Assembly (NCBI GenBank): GCA_038893495.1
Contig: JAWARJ010000001.1
Span: 620,001 to 684,000 of the forward strand
Reading direction: 5' to 3'
DNA: 64,000 nt
Source of the DNA: Thermoproteus sp.
Lineage (GTDB): Archaea > Thermoproteota > Thermoprotei > Thermoproteales > Thermoproteaceae
The position numbers and the translations under genes are program-made. The notes under the pieces were generated by a model. It did no database searches. It saw nothing but the letters and a program-made list of their open reading frames with translations, and had not been told where the DNA came from. Positions 42,233 to 52,415 of the stretch are shown piece by piece; the stretch's first letter is position 1; each line of letters starts with the position of its first letter.

Positions 42233-43627
42233 CTACAGTTGCCCCCCGCGTTCGGCCAACAAATAGGCCGCAGTGCTGGAGCCGAGGGTTCCTCTAGCCC
42301 TCTTGATTAGTGTATATACGAGCGCCGCGACCGCCACGGCCAGCGAGGCGCAGACGGCCGGCAGATATGACCTATATACGGCGGTGTAGTACAGGGTGTA
42401 TAGGAATATGGCCAGGCCCGCCGCCGGGGCCAACACGCCTGTCAGCACGGCCTCGGCTCTGGACTTGACGAGGCCGGGCCTCTTCCTCAAGAGGGGATAT
42501 AGGGCGAGTTCGGGCGGGACGTGGTGGAAATACCACAACACTGTGGCCGCCGTCGAGACTTCGAGCCAAGCCTCTTCGGCCGCGGCTGGGGACATCCCGT
42601 AGAGGGCGAAGGTGAGGGCCGAGGTTCCGAGCGCCGTCGCCGCGGAGAGGGCTAGGTTGAAGAGGGCGGCGTTCTTGGGGACGCCGGCCTTTACCTCTCG
42701 GAGCTTTTTGTGGCCTATAAAGCCGTCTCTAGCCATAGCCCAGAGCAACCTCGCGTGGGACCCCGCAGGTCCTCCATAGGCCAGTACCGCCGGCGCCAAC
42801 GCGAGGGGGTATAGGAGTAGGGCCCACTGAGGGAGGTATTTAGACCAAGCGTCTATGTAGGGCATCGGCGAGTTGGCGAGGACATTTAAGTCGGCGGGAG
42901 GCACTGCGGAGACTATCGCGTAGACTGACAGCAAGTATACTGCGGCCGAGAGGGCCGTGGCGGCCGCTATGGCCTTCCAGACGTCCGAGAGGGGCCTCTC
43001 GGCCTCTTCGCTGTAGAACAGAGGGGTCCCGTACCCCACAAAGAGCCAGAAGCCCTGTACGGCCGCGGCGAGGGCGACCGGCCCCCAGTCGGCCGGTGGA
43101 GCTAAGAGCGACGGCGACCTGTAGGGGGAAGAAGACAACACATATATGTCCAGGGCTACCGTCAAGCCCGTCGTCGAGAGTATTACGGGTAGCAGTAGGC
43201 CCTCGGCGTAGCGCCTAGGAGGAGCCGACGCGCCTAGATACGACAGCAGTAGGACCCCGACGGCCGCGATGAGCCACGCCCGCGCGTCGTCCGTCATGCT
43301 GTAGACGATCCAGCCGGCCTGCAAGGCGTTCTGGGCCTGCCAGGCCAGATAGTAGAGGTAGTTCATCAACGCCGTGTACTTCCCCGCGGTCAGGCCCAGC
43401 CCCAACTCGGCGAGCCCGTAGTACCCGCCCGAGAAGCGGGCCAGCTTGCTGTATTCAAGTATCGGCACCGCCGATAGGGCCACCATGGCGTAGCCCAGCA
43501 GGACGGCCCACACGGCGGAGGGTCCGGCATATTTTATGAGGGGGGCCACGCCTATCGGGGCCCCTACTGGGAGGATGCCGGCGAGGGCCAAGGCGAGTAG
43601 ATCCCTATATTTCAACCTGGCCGACAC
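42233..43627 (-). CDS. APC-family amino-acid permease
   Basis: A 464-aa protein with about 12 transmembrane helices. The first helix carries GILPVGAPIGVAP, an unwound-helix pattern typical of APC transporters. It moves amino acids or amines; the substrate is not clear. Start is GTG at 43627. Divergent from the YjbQ/thrC operon, with a TATA-like gatatta (about 43650-43656) upstream. It is the first normal-composition gene to the right of the island. Confidence 0.88.
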   Translation of the reverse strand: MSARLKYRDLLALALAGILPVGAPIGVAPLIKYAGPSAVWAVLLGYAMVALSAVPILEYSKLARFSGGYYGLAELGLGLTAGKYTALMNYLYYLAWQAQNALQAGWIVYSMTDDARAWLIAAVGVLLLSYLGASAPPRRYAEGLLLPVILSTTGLTVALDIYVLSSSPYRSPSLLAPPADWGPVALAAAVQGFWLFVGYGTPLFYSEEAERPLSDVWKAIAAATALSAAVYLLSVYAIVSAVPPADLNVLANSPMPYIDAWSKYLPQWALLLYPLALAPAVLAYGGPAGSHARLLWAMARDGFIGHKKLREVKAGVPKNAALFNLALSAATALGTSALTFALYGMSPAAAEEAWLEVSTAATVLWYFHHVPPELALYPLLRKRPGLVKSRAEAVLTGVLAPAAGLAIFLYTLYYTAVYRSYLPAVCASLAVAVAALVYTLIKRARGTLGSSTAAYLLAERGGQL

Positions 43628-43690
43628 CTACCGCAACGGCCGCTTCGAGTAATATCTTTTCTCCCTTTAAATATCGGCGTCTAAATATAC

Positions 43691-43912
43691 ATGAGGCTCA
43701 TCAAGATTAGATTTAGAGTGTACTCCAAGGCCAAGGGGTCTAGGCGCTATCCCTATATAGTCGGCGCCTTGACTCTAGGCGGATGGGCCCTTACCGACGA
43801 CGAGAGGCGCGAAGTTCTGGAGAGAGGCGAATTGGAGAAGGACTTCGTGATACTCACGAGGGAGGAATACGAAAAGCTCGTAGAGCCTCCGTTCGAGGTA
43901 TATACTATTTAA
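43691..43912 (+). CDS. Hypothetical protein, 73 aa
   Basis: A small basic-then-acidic protein, not recognised. Two N-terminal strands (MRLIKIRFRVYSK) are followed by a helix (DDERREVLERGE) and a hydrophobic end. A TATA-like ctttaaatat (about 43664-43673) precedes the ATG. It is the first gene of the unit with YjbQ, 15 bases before it. Confidence 0.65.
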   Translation: MRLIKIRFRVYSKAKGSRRYPYIVGALTLGGWALTDDERREVLERGELEKDFVILTREEYEKLVEPPFEVYTI

Positions 43913-43927
43913 TACGGACTTTTCTAC

Positions 43928-44338
43928 ATGAAGGTCTACACTAAGGAGCTTCAAGTGAAGACCCCCACTGGGCGGGCTTTAGTAAACATAACGAGCCAGG
44001 TCGAGTCGGTCGTCGCCGAGTCGGGCGTCTCGGAGGGCATGGCTCTTGTCTTTCTGACCCATGCAACTGCCGCCCTCTTCGCCAACGAGGACGAGCCCCA
44101 TATACGTAAGGACTATTTGGCCCTCTTCGAGCGGCTGGTCCCGGCTTCGGGCAACTACGAACATAACGTCATCGACAACAACGCAGATGCCCACCTCTTG
44201 AGCGTGTTGTTCAAACAGTTCTACCTCTTCCCGGTAAAGGGGGGCAAATTGGTGAGGGGGACCTGGCAGGAGCTGTTCCTAGCCGAATTCGACGGCCCTA
44301 GAATCCGTAGGGTGACGGTGGTGGTGATGGGGCAATGA
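43928..44338 (+). CDS. YjbQ/UPF0047 family protein
   Basis: A 136-aa protein of the widely conserved UPF0047 family. Signature: [19 protein letters not shown] (about residues 39-57) and [20 protein letters not shown] (about 77-96), whose His and Asp/Glu residues form a metal-like pocket. Weak thiamine-phosphate synthase activity is known for the family; the true role is unsettled. Overlaps thrC by four bases. Confidence 0.92.
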   Translation: MKVYTKELQVKTPTGRALVNITSQVESVVAESGVSEGMALVFLTHATAALFANEDEPHIRKDYLALFERLVPASGNYEHNVIDNNADAHLLSVLFKQFYLFPVKGGKLVRGTWQELFLAEFDGPRIRRVTVVVMGQ

Positions 44339-45342
44339 GGTTAGTCTGCGCCCGCTGTGGCTTCGAGCGTAGGGGCGACGAGTTGAGGTGTCCCCGTTGC
44401 GGCGGCCCCTTTACCGTTGAGGTGGATTTCCCATATAGGGAAAAGATAAGGGAGAACTTCCCCTATATCTCCAAGTGGATTACTCTCGGCGAGGGGAACA
44501 CGCCCCTCGTGGAGATAGAAGGCGTGAAGTTCAAACTGGAGTACTTAAACCCCACGGGTAGCTTTAAGGATAGGGGCTCTACGGTGTTGATCTCGGCTCT
44601 AGCCGCTAGGGGGGTAAAGAGGATATCGGAGGACTCTTCGGGCAACGCCGGGGCCTCCATTGCGGCGTACGGCGCGCTGGCGGGCATGGAGGTGGAGATA
44701 TACGTGCCGGAGACCGCCCGAGGCGGCAAGTTGAGGCAGATAGAGGCCTATGGGGCCAAGGTGGTAAGGGTGTCGGGCAGTAGGGAGGACGTGGCCAAGG
44801 CCGCCGAGAGCTCCGGCGCCTACTATGCCTCGCATGTGTGGAGGCCGGAGTTTAGGGACGGGATAAGGACTCTCTCCTACGAGCTGGTAAGGGATTTGGG
44901 GAGGCCGCCGGAGGAGGTCTACCTCCCCACGTCCGCCGGCACTTTACTGTTAGGCGTATATGCGGGCTTTAAACACCTCTTGGACTCCGGCGTGATAGAC
45001 AAAATGCCGAGGCTGGTGGCCGTACAGACGGAACAAGTAAGGCCGCTCTGCGCCTCGGTAAAGGGAGAGCCCTATACGCCCCCGCCGAGGCTTACCTCAA
45101 TCGCCGACGCGTTGGTATCGACTAACCCGCCCTTACTGCCGGAGATGGCCCAAGTGGTAAAGAGCCACGGCGACTGCGTTTGGGTGACAGACGGCGAGAT
45201 AGAGGCCGCTTGGAGGTGGCTGGCGCGTAGGGGGCTCCTCGTAGAGCCGTCATCGGCGGCGGCGCTGGCCGGCTATTGGAAAAGAGGCAGTAAGGGGGAC
45301 GCGGTAATAGTATTAACGGGCAACGGGCTCAAGACGCTATGA
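44335..45342 (+). CDS. thrC: Threonine synthase
   Basis: A 335-aa PLP enzyme making threonine from O-phosphohomoserine. The PLP Lys is K78 in GSFKDRG, and [17 protein letters not shown] (about residues 102-118) holds the phosphate loop. The N-terminus has a zinc ribbon (C5, C8, C19, C22), usual in archaeal threonine synthases. The ATG overlaps the YjbQ stop and the stop overlaps the next gene's ATG, so three genes are coupled. Confidence 0.93.
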   Translation: MRLVCARCGFERRGDELRCPRCGGPFTVEVDFPYREKIRENFPYISKWITLGEGNTPLVEIEGVKFKLEYLNPTGSFKDRGSTVLISALAARGVKRISEDSSGNAGASIAAYGALAGMEVEIYVPETARGGKLRQIEAYGAKVVRVSGSREDVAKAAESSGAYYASHVWRPEFRDGIRTLSYELVRDLGRPPEEVYLPTSAGTLLLGVYAGFKHLLDSGVIDKMPRLVAVQTEQVRPLCASVKGEPYTPPPRLTSIADALVSTNPPLLPEMAQVVKSHGDCVWVTDGEIEAAWRWLARRGLLVEPSSAAALAGYWKRGSKGDAVIVLTGNGLKTL

Positions 45343-46730
45343 GCTGGGGCACATCCATAGCGGTCGCCTCCGAGAGCTTCCAGGCCACCTATTTGGGCAT
45401 CAAGGTATATGAGGCAGGCGGAAATCCAGGCGACGTGGCGGTGGCGGTCTCCCTTGCCCTTTCCTACCTCTTGCCCCACCTCAACGGGCTCGGCGGAGAC
45501 TTCTTAGCCCTATACGAGAAGGCGGGATCGGTAAGGGCCATCTTGGGCTTGGGGTGGGCGCCCAAAGGCATATCGACACGGCCGCCGCAGACAGGTCTTA
45601 GATCTGCGGTGGTCCCCGGCTATATTGCTGGCTTGTGGGAGCTACATAGGGCATTGGGCTCCATGGAGTGGAGCAAGTTGGTAAATATGGTAGTGGACTT
45701 CTTGGAAAGACATGCAGTGGTCCATCCGAGCCTCGCATATGCGCTGTCCAAGACCGAACTGGAGGGGCCCGGGGCGAAGATATATGAGGCGGTCCCCAAG
45801 ACGGCGGGCGCGCCCTACAGGCTGGGGCCTCTGCTCGAGCTCTACCGGCTGGCCGCCGAATACGGCCCCCAGGGCCTCTACGAGGCCCTCGCCGAGTCGC
45901 TCTCTGGGGACTATTTCGACAAGGAGGATTTGATTCAATTTAAGGCTGAGGTAAGGGACCCCATCTCGATTGAATACGGCGGGTGGACCCTCTACGAGGC
46001 CCCTCCGCCTTCTCTAGGCTTTGCCGTCCTCCTTACCTTAAAGCTCGCCAGAGGCCAACTGCCCAAAAGCCCCCTTTCCTACAGTAGGATAAGGGCCGTG
46101 GTGGCGGCGGCCAGGAGGGCGCACTGGGCCCGCGATAGATATCTAGGCGACGTGCCGGTGCCTCTAGACGACATACTGTCGGGTAGGATACAACTGGGCG
46201 AGGCCGAGGCGCCGACGCCTACGCCTGGCACTACATATTTCGCCGTGGCGAGTAAAGAGGTCGTAATCTCGGCAATACAGAGCCTTTACCACAACTTCGG
46301 CTCGCGGTACGTGGAGGGCAGGTGGGGAGTCGTGTTGAACAATAGGGCTTCTGACTTCACCACGGGCCCCAACGCGCCGGCCCCTAGGAAGAGGCCAGCC
46401 CATACGCTTTCCGCGTTGTTGGCGGTAAGGGGAGGCGAGGTGGCCGCCCTAGGCTCTAGCGCCGCGCATTACAGGCCAGTCGTCTACGCCCAGTTGGCGC
46501 AAAACCTAATCGACTACTCCATGGACCCCCGCAAAGTCGTATGGGCGCCCCGCTTCATATGGACGGGCGGATGGCATGTCGTCGCGGAAAGGGGATATGA
46601 GGAGGGGCCCGACGTGGAGGTTGTGGACTACCCGTCTAGGCTGGGCGTCGCCGCTTTAGCGCTTAGGGGGGACAAGGCGCTGGCGGCAGTGGCCGACATA
46701 AGGGGCGATGGCCTTGCGCTTTCGGTTTGA
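45339..46730 (+). CDS. Gamma-glutamyltransferase-family protein
   Basis: A 463-aa Ntn-hydrolase-like protein. The N-terminal half has the GGT core ([15 protein letters not shown], then [12 protein letters not shown] and [16 protein letters not shown]). The predicted nucleophile Thr is T298 or T299 in [10 protein letters not shown], where autocatalytic cleavage would occur. The Arg that binds the glutamate carboxylate is not obvious. There is no signal peptide, so it acts inside the cell. Overlap with thrC suggests an amino-acid or peptide role, but the substrate is uncertain. Confidence 0.82.
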   Translation: MSWGTSIAVASESFQATYLGIKVYEAGGNPGDVAVAVSLALSYLLPHLNGLGGDFLALYEKAGSVRAILGLGWAPKGISTRPPQTGLRSAVVPGYIAGLWELHRALGSMEWSKLVNMVVDFLERHAVVHPSLAYALSKTELEGPGAKIYEAVPKTAGAPYRLGPLLELYRLAAEYGPQGLYEALAESLSGDYFDKEDLIQFKAEVRDPISIEYGGWTLYEAPPPSLGFAVLLTLKLARGQLPKSPLSYSRIRAVVAAARRAHWARDRYLGDVPVPLDDILSGRIQLGEAEAPTPTPGTTYFAVASKEVVISAIQSLYHNFGSRYVEGRWGVVLNNRASDFTTGPNAPAPRKRPAHTLSALLAVRGGEVAALGSSAAHYRPVVYAQLAQNLIDYSMDPRKVVWAPRFIWTGGWHVVAERGYEEGPDVEVVDYPSRLGVAALALRGDKALAAVADIRGDGLALSV

Positions 46731-46777
46731 TATATAATTAGGAAAAACGTTTATATTTGACATTCAGACCTGTCCCC

Positions 46778-47314
46778 ATGTTGAGGCTACCGCCAGGCAG
46801 GAATCCGCCCGATGAGATATATGTCTTCGTGGAGATACCGGCAGGCTCCAACGTGAAGTATGAATACGACGAAGAGCTGGGCGTCATAACGGTGGACAGA
46901 GTCCTGTATACCGCCTTGGTCTACCCCTTCAACTACGGCTTCATACCCAGCACCCTCTCGGAGGACGGCGACCCCCTTGACGTAGCCCTGCTGAGCGGCG
47001 CTGAGTTCTCGCCTGGGGTGTTGGTGAGGGCGAGGCCCTTGGGCCTTTTGGAGATGGAGGACGAGGAGGGGCTGGATTATAAGGTCATAGCGGCGCCCAT
47101 AGAGAAGATAGACCCCTCGTATGCCGACGTGAAGGAGGTCTTCGACCTCACCAAACCCACGTTGGAGAAAATCAAGCATTTCTTCGAGAGGTATAAGGAG
47201 CTGGAGCCCGGCAAGTGGGTAAAGGCCAAGGGCTATCTGGGGGTCGAAGAGGCCAAAAAATACATAATGGAGGCCATCGAGAGGTTCAAGAGGGCTGGAG
47301 GGCAGAACGTATAG
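46778..47314 (+). CDS. ppa: Inorganic pyrophosphatase (family I)
   Basis: A 178-aa soluble pyrophosphatase. Motifs are EIPAGSNVKYEYDEE, YPFNYGFIPSTLSEDGDPLDVALL (metal-binding Asp in DGDPLD) and KVIAAPIEKIDPSY. It removes pyrophosphate from biosynthesis and from Sat. The frame is open to TTG at 46757, but ATG 46778 is 21-29 bases after the TATA-like gtttatatt. The 3' end overlaps the convergent esterase gene by 29 bases. Confidence 0.95.
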   Translation: MLRLPPGRNPPDEIYVFVEIPAGSNVKYEYDEELGVITVDRVLYTALVYPFNYGFIPSTLSEDGDPLDVALLSGAEFSPGVLVRARPLGLLEMEDEEGLDYKVIAAPIEKIDPSYADVKEVFDLTKPTLEKIKHFFERYKELEPGKWVKAKGYLGVEEAKKYIMEAIERFKRAGGQNV

Positions 47315-48221
47315 AGGCGGCGGCTAGGTCCAAGGCCTCCCTACCTGCGTCCACGAAGGGGTAAAAGCTGACAAATCCGTGGACCATCCCGGCGAATCTC
47401 ACGGCGACTGCCCTAGAGCTTGAGGCCTTCATCTTGTACGCATATAGCTCCCCCTCGTCTCTCAACGGGTCGTACTCCGCAGTTATGATCAGAGCCGGAG
47501 GCAAGCCGCCTAGATCGGCCAGAATGGGCGAGGCTCTGAAGTCGTAGGCGTCCTCAGGCCCCCTTAGGTACTGCCTGCCGAACCACACCATTAGCTCCAT
47601 TGGGAGCGAGGTGGTTTCGGCTACGCCGAACTCGACGAGAGATGTGGTGGGCACTCCGGTCATATTGACTACGGGGTATATCAATACCTGCTTCTTTACG
47701 AGTTTCTCGCCGGAGTTTCTATCCAGTATGCTCACTACAGCGGCCAGATTGCCCCCGGCAGAATCGCCAGCAACTGCGATCCTATTGGGGTCTACGCCCA
47801 ACTCGCTTGCGCGGTCGGCGACCCACTTCAATGCGGCGTAGGCGTCCTCGACTGCGGTCGGGAATTTGTGCTCCGGGGCGAGCCTATAGTCTACAGACAC
47901 GACGACCGAATCTGAAAGCCTGGCAAGTCTCCTACATATGTGGTCGTGGGTCTCAATACTGCCGAAGACGAAGCCCCCTCCGTGGTAGTACAACACGGCC
48001 GATAGCCCGGCCGCCCTCCTTGGGAGGTAGATCCTAGCCTTTATGGAGCCTCCCGAGACTGGTATATATACGTCTCTCGTCTCGGCTACGGGCTCTCGTA
48101 CGGCGGCAGTCAGCAATCTCGACTGTTCCTCTACTTGTCTACGTAAATCCTGTGGGGACGTAAGGGCCGGCAGGGCCCTTATCCTCTCCAAAATGGGCTT
48201 GATTTGGGGGTCCAGCGGCAT
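47286..48221 (-). CDS. HSL-family alpha/beta-hydrolase esterase
   Basis: A 311-aa carboxylesterase of the hormone-sensitive-lipase family. The oxyanion motif is HGGGF (residues 80-84), the nucleophile S154 lies in GDSAGG, the Asp is in EYDPLRDEG and the His in VHGF near residue 285. Thermophilic homologues hydrolyse short acyl esters. Its ATG overlaps the DsrE gene stop by one base, so they are cotranscribed. Confidence 0.94.
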   Translation of the reverse strand: MPLDPQIKPILERIRALPALTSPQDLRRQVEEQSRLLTAAVREPVAETRDVYIPVSGGSIKARIYLPRRAAGLSAVLYYHGGGFVFGSIETHDHICRRLARLSDSVVVSVDYRLAPEHKFPTAVEDAYAALKWVADRASELGVDPNRIAVAGDSAGGNLAAVVSILDRNSGEKLVKKQVLIYPVVNMTGVPTTSLVEFGVAETTSLPMELMVWFGRQYLRGPEDAYDFRASPILADLGGLPPALIITAEYDPLRDEGELYAYKMKASSSRAVAVRFAGMVHGFVSFYPFVDAGREALDLAAASIRSALQPS

Positions 48222-48547
48222 TAGAACACCATGGGGACGTAGCCCGAGTTTATGTAGTACGCTATCCTCTCGCCTGCGGGCATCAGCCTGACTATGGCGG
48301 ATAGCTTCTGGTCTATCCCCCTATTTTTGGCGTAGTTTATACAGGCGGAGTCGACGGCGCCTGCGGCGTTTAGGGCGTCGAAGGCCTGTTTCGAGGGGCC
48401 GGAGAGGGACAGAAGCCGCTCTTGGCTGGGGCCGAAGAATATTATCTTCAGGTCTTCATACCTCTTGGCGTCTAGAGATCTAGCCGCCAACGTCAAGGCG
48501 AGGTCCATCTTCTCGTCGCCGCTCATTATTACAAATAGGACCTTCAT
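48221..48547 (-). CDS. DsrE-like protein
   Basis: A 108-aa protein of the DsrE/F superfamily fold: KVLFVIMSGDEKMDLALTLA, the strand LKIIFFGPS, and a single Cys in DSACINYAKNRGI (about residue 69), the usual position of the sulfur-carrying Cys. Such proteins carry or sense sulfane sulfur. No dsrAB genes are in this window. First gene of the unit with the esterase; TATA-like ctttaaaaac lies about 25 bases upstream. Confidence 0.85.
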   Translation of the reverse strand: MKVLFVIMSGDEKMDLALTLAARSLDAKRYEDLKIIFFGPSQERLLSLSGPSKQAFDALNAAGAVDSACINYAKNRGIDQKLSAIVRLMPAGERIAYYINSGYVPMVF

Positions 48548-48575
48548 GCAGAAATAACGACATCCGTTTTTAAAG

Positions 48576-49616
48576 TTAGAAAAAGGCGTCTAGGGAGGAG
48601 GTCTTGGCTTTGCCGAGGGCCTTCCTCAAACGTTCAAGCCCCCTCTCGACTCTATCTCTGCTAAAGTCGTGTTCCTCCACCAAAATCTCTATTACTTTCG
48701 CCTCGTCCGGCTCTTTGAACTCAACCTTGTAGTTGTCGGTGGCTGGGGGGTTGAGGAAGACCTTTTTTATCTCGAGGGGGTCTACGGGCCATTGGACGCC
48801 CTTGAGGACCGTCTTGAGGGCGTTTTCGAGCGAGCCTTGCTCCCAAATGATCTTGAGCGCCTTCTGGGGCCCTATTCCGGGCACGCCGTCGGGGTTGTAG
48901 TCGGTGCCCAACAGGATCGCCACGTCTATCAGCTGTTCCCTCGATTTGAGCCTCAAGGCTTTGAGGACCTTATCCAGCTCTATGAGCTCAGGGGGCACCT
49001 CGACGTATTCCTCTCCGACTTTGCGCCTAGAGGACACTGCGAGGTTCCTCACAAGCCTGGGCGCCCCAAAGAGGAGCGAGTCGTAGTCTTGGCTCCCAGC
49101 GCCCCAGGCGGACCCCTTGGCGGCCATATGCGCGGCCTGCGCCTCGCCCTCGCTTGGGGCTTGGACCCAAGGTATGCCCATGGCCGACAGGAGGGCCTTC
49201 GCGTCTTGGGCCATGGCGTCGGTCACGTAGACGACCCTCTTGGCGTATTTCGCGACCTCCTCGACCTTCCCCTCGGCGGCGGCTCTCTCCATTTGTTCTC
49301 TCGCCTTTTCCTTCACCGCCCGCCGCGCCTCTATCTCGGCCCTCTTGAGTTCAGGCGGCTTCCCGTCGAAGACGTATACGGGCTTTATGCCGGCCTCTAC
49401 GAGATTTATAGTCCTGTAGAACAGCCCGTTGAGGTGGCTCGTGATCCTCCCCCTACTGTCCATTAGGGGGGTCCCGTCGGGCTGTCTTATAGAGGCGAGG
49501 AATTGATACAACGCGTTGTAGGCGTCTAAAGCCACTACGCGCCCGGCCAGTTGCTCCAATTTGACCTCCCGCCTCGCCTCTTGCGGTATGAGTTTGCCCA
49601 ACTCTGTAACTCCCAC
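48576..49616 (-). CDS. fen: Flap endonuclease 1
   Basis: A 346-aa FEN1 structure-specific nuclease for Okazaki-fragment processing and repair. The N-terminal nuclease region (VVALDAYNALYQFLAS, VYVFDGKPPELK) and internal region (APSEGEAQAAHMA, GSQDYDSLLFG) carry the metal-binding acidic residues. The helix-hairpin-helix GVPGIGPQKALK follows. The tail SSLDAFF (340-346) is a PCNA-binding motif. Start is GTG, with a TATA-like tttttattac about 20 bases upstream. Confidence 0.96.
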   Translation of the reverse strand: MGVTELGKLIPQEARREVKLEQLAGRVVALDAYNALYQFLASIRQPDGTPLMDSRGRITSHLNGLFYRTINLVEAGIKPVYVFDGKPPELKRAEIEARRAVKEKAREQMERAAAEGKVEEVAKYAKRVVYVTDAMAQDAKALLSAMGIPWVQAPSEGEAQAAHMAAKGSAWGAGSQDYDSLLFGAPRLVRNLAVSSRRKVGEEYVEVPPELIELDKVLKALRLKSREQLIDVAILLGTDYNPDGVPGIGPQKALKIIWEQGSLENALKTVLKGVQWPVDPLEIKKVFLNPPATDNYKVEFKEPDEAKVIEILVEEHDFSRDRVERGLERLRKALGKAKTSSLDAFF

Positions 49617-49641
49617 GAATGTAAGGCGTCGTAATAAAAAA

Positions 49642-49878
49642 TTAGTGTCTCCGCGTGATTTGATATATTTCCTTCCCGCCCTTGGTTATCCTCCTGACGT
49701 ATATCTTGCCGTATAGCTCCAAGACCATGAGGGCCTTCCTCAACTCGGCTTCCGTTATATCGGGCCTGGCCCTCTTGAGGAACTCCATGATCTCCTCGGA
49801 AGTCATCTGTTCCTGCCTCCTCAATTTATATATGGTCTCGATTACGTCGTTGACGAGCGCGACGGTTATGTTTTTCAT
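49642..49878 (-). CDS. Small winged-helix-like protein coupled to cdc48
   Basis: A 78-aa protein with a winged-helix-type pattern: helix [22 protein letters not shown], second helix [20 protein letters not shown] and a basic wing [17 protein letters not shown]. Its ATG overlaps the cdc48 stop by four bases. It could be a DNA- or Cdc48-binding partner. Specific role unknown. Confidence 0.7.
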   Translation of the reverse strand: MKNITVALVNDVIETIYKLRRQEQMTSEEIMEFLKRARPDITEAELRKALMVLELYGKIYVRRITKGGKEIYQITRRH

Positions 49879-52067
49879 AGATATAGCGGCGGCGTGGCTC
49901 TAGCCTTGGCGGTCGGCTGTAGTTGCCTGGCCCTCTCGAGCCAGCTCTCGTAGAACTTCAACATGTCAGGCGTTATGGAGGGCTTGACTTTAGCCAAAGC
50001 CGCCTCGAAGTGCCTCATGGCGACCTCCTTGGAGTTTATGTCCTCTCTCAACGCCATGAATGTGGCCTCCCTGACGACCAGCTCTATGTCGGCGCCCGAA
50101 TAGCCCTCAGTCCTCCTAGCCAGCTCCTCCAGATCCACGTCCTTGGCTAAAGGCACGTTGCGGGTGTGTATCAAGAATATGTCGAGCCTCGCCTTGAAGT
50201 CGGGAGGCGGCACGTATATTATGCGGTCGAACCTGCCGGGCCTCAAGAGCGCCGGGTCCACTAGGTCCGGCCTGTTGGTCGCGCCTATGATCACTACGTT
50301 CTCCAAAGTCCTAATTCCGTCCATTTCGGCCAAGAGCTGGGCCACCACGCGCTCAGTGACGAAGGAGTCGGCGCCGAGACCTCTGGCGGAGGCTAAGGCG
50401 TCTATCTCGTCTATGAAGACCACGCAGGGGGCCGCCATCCTGGCCTTCTGGAATATCTCCCTTATCATCTTCTCGGACTCGCCGACCCACTTGGAGAATA
50501 TCTCGGGGCCTCTCACCGCAATAAAGTTGGCGCCGGACTCCGTGGCCACGGCCTTGGCCAGAAGAGTCTTGCCGGTGCCGGGAGGCCCGAAGAGCAGTAT
50601 GCCCTTTGGGGGCCTCAAGCCGAACTTCCTGAACTTGTCGGGGTACTTCAAAGGCCACTCCACGGCCTCTCTCAACTCTTGTTTCACCTCGGCGAGGCCT
50701 CCCACGTCTTTCCACCTTACCTTGGGCACCTCTATGTGTATCTCGCGGAGGGCAGACGGCACTATCTCCCTCATGGCCTCCATGAAGTCCTGCATGGTGA
50801 CCCTCACCCTCTCTAGGGACTCTGCGGGTATCGTGGGCTGGTTTAAGTCCACGACGCCGCTCTGTATGGCCTTCCTCAAAGCCCTAATTGCGGCCTCTTT
50901 TGCCAACGCGGCTATGTCGGCGCCGGTATAGCCGTGGGTCATCTCTGCGAGCTTCCTCAAGTCGACGTCGGGACTTAAGGGCATGTTGCGGGTGTGAATC
51001 TGCAGTATCTCCAGACGGCCCTTGAAGTCCGGCGGATTTATCCAAATCTCTCTGTCGAATCTTCCGGGTCTCCTCAGTGCTGGGTCTACTGCGTCTGGTC
51101 TGTTGGTTGCGCCTATGACTACTATCTGTCCTCTTTCCTGTAGTCCATCCATGAGGGTTAGTAGTTGCGCCACGACTCTCTTCTCCACCTCTCCCGTCAC
51201 TTCCTCCCTCTTTGGGGCTATGGCGTCTATCTCGTCTATGAAGATTATGGCAGGCGCGTTCTTTTTGGCCTCCTCAAAGATTTCTCTAAGCTTAGCCTCA
51301 GACTCGCCGTAGTACTTCGACATAATCTCCGGCCCGTTGATAGCGATAAAATAGGCATTAGCCTCATTAGCAACAGCCTTAGCCAACAAAGTCTTACCAG
51401 TGCCAGGAGGGCCGAAGAGCAATATGCCCTTGGGCGGGTCGATCCCGAGGTGTTTGAACAGTTCGGGGTGCTTTAGGGGCAACTCGACTAGCTCTCTAAT
51501 CTTCTGCTTAGCCTCCTCCAAATCGCCGATGTCCTCCCATGTGACGGGCGGGATCTTGACGCCGGAGACCGGCTTCTCGTAGAGCTGGATCTGTGTGTCG
51601 TCCGTTATCAACAACACGGCGTTGGCGGGGCGGGCTTGCACCACCTGGAACGTCAGGGGCTGGCTCAACACGTGGATCTGGATCACGTCGCCCTCCACCA
51701 AGACGTAGTCGCGGAGCCTCTGCTTTATGTACTGGAGGAAGTTGGGGTCGACCGCTATGGTCATGGAGACCGGCGCCAGCTTTACGGACTGCGCCGGCCT
51801 GGGCTCCACCTTCCTTATCTTCACGCTCTCGTTTAGGGAGACGTCGGCGTTTTTCCTCAATATGGAGTTCATACGGATTATGCCCTTCCCGCGGTCCTCC
51901 GGCAGTCCGTTCCAGACCTTGGCGGCGGTTCTCCTCCTGCCCACTATCTCCACCACGTCGCCCACCATGATGTTGTACTGCTCCATCACGTCGGGGTCTA
52001 TACGGACTATAGGCCTATTGGCGTCGCGCGCCTTGCTCTCGGCCACTCTGAGTTCTACCCAACTCAC
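49875..52067 (-). CDS. cdc48: Cdc48/VAT AAA+ ATPase
   Basis: A 730-aa hexameric unfoldase. Residues 1-180 are the N domain (double-psi barrel plus second subdomain). The two AAA modules each have Walker A GPPGTGKT and Walker B FIDEIDA. The C-terminus is Ala/Thr/Pro-rich and ends PPLYL, a short hydrophobic tail of the kind used for proteasome docking in VAT/Cdc48. It unfolds proteins for degradation. Start is GTG at 52067, with TATA-like ctttttatag (52088-52097). The first AAA module has a patch of unusual codon choice (see findings). Confidence 0.96.
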   Translation of the reverse strand: MSWVELRVAESKARDANRPIVRIDPDVMEQYNIMVGDVVEIVGRRRTAAKVWNGLPEDRGKGIIRMNSILRKNADVSLNESVKIRKVEPRPAQSVKLAPVSMTIAVDPNFLQYIKQRLRDYVLVEGDVIQIHVLSQPLTFQVVQARPANAVLLITDDTQIQLYEKPVSGVKIPPVTWEDIGDLEEAKQKIRELVELPLKHPELFKHLGIDPPKGILLFGPPGTGKTLLAKAVANEANAYFIAINGPEIMSKYYGESEAKLREIFEEAKKNAPAIIFIDEIDAIAPKREEVTGEVEKRVVAQLLTLMDGLQERGQIVVIGATNRPDAVDPALRRPGRFDREIWINPPDFKGRLEILQIHTRNMPLSPDVDLRKLAEMTHGYTGADIAALAKEAAIRALRKAIQSGVVDLNQPTIPAESLERVRVTMQDFMEAMREIVPSALREIHIEVPKVRWKDVGGLAEVKQELREAVEWPLKYPDKFRKFGLRPPKGILLFGPPGTGKTLLAKAVATESGANFIAVRGPEIFSKWVGESEKMIREIFQKARMAAPCVVFIDEIDALASARGLGADSFVTERVVAQLLAEMDGIRTLENVVIIGATNRPDLVDPALLRPGRFDRIIYVPPPDFKARLDIFLIHTRNVPLAKDVDLEELARRTEGYSGADIELVVREATFMALREDINSKEVAMRHFEAALAKVKPSITPDMLKFYESWLERARQLQPTAKARATPPLYL

Positions 52068-52103
52068 GCGCCTAAAGCCATAGGTCTATAAAAAGCTATA
52101 CGC

Positions 52104-52382
52104 CTAAAAGCTGAGCCGCGAGAAGTACTCCAGCTCGATGTTGCCCACGCCTTGGACCGACCTCAAGAGCTCCTCCACCTCGTCCGACGTATACTCGTCG
52201 GACTCCGGATGTCTGATGTAGACCTTGAGGGCCGTTATCCCGAAGCCTATGGGCTCCTCCTCTATTTTGTCCACCTTATATTTGGGCTCCAGCCTCTTGG
52301 TGATCTCCTGCTTCAACTTGGCTATATCGACCTCCGCGCTGTCGGGCAGGACCCTATAGACCAACGCCACTTCCGCCGACAT
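52104..52382 (-). CDS. Elongation factor 1-beta
   Basis: A 92-aa archaeal aEF-1beta, the guanine-nucleotide exchange factor of EF-1alpha. A two-layer ferredoxin-like fold is visible: [38 protein letters not shown] and [13 protein letters not shown]. Length is typical. TATA-like tttttaaag (about 52404-52412) precedes the ATG. A zinc-ribbon gene is just upstream on the same strand, a common archaeal pairing. Confidence 0.93.
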   Translation of the reverse strand: MSAEVALVYRVLPDSAEVDIAKLKQEITKRLEPKYKVDKIEEEPIGFGITALKVYIRHPESDEYTSDEVEELLRSVQGVGNIELEYFSRLSF

Positions 52383-52415
52383 AGGACCCGCAACCCCAGC
52401 CCTTTAAAAATTTTC

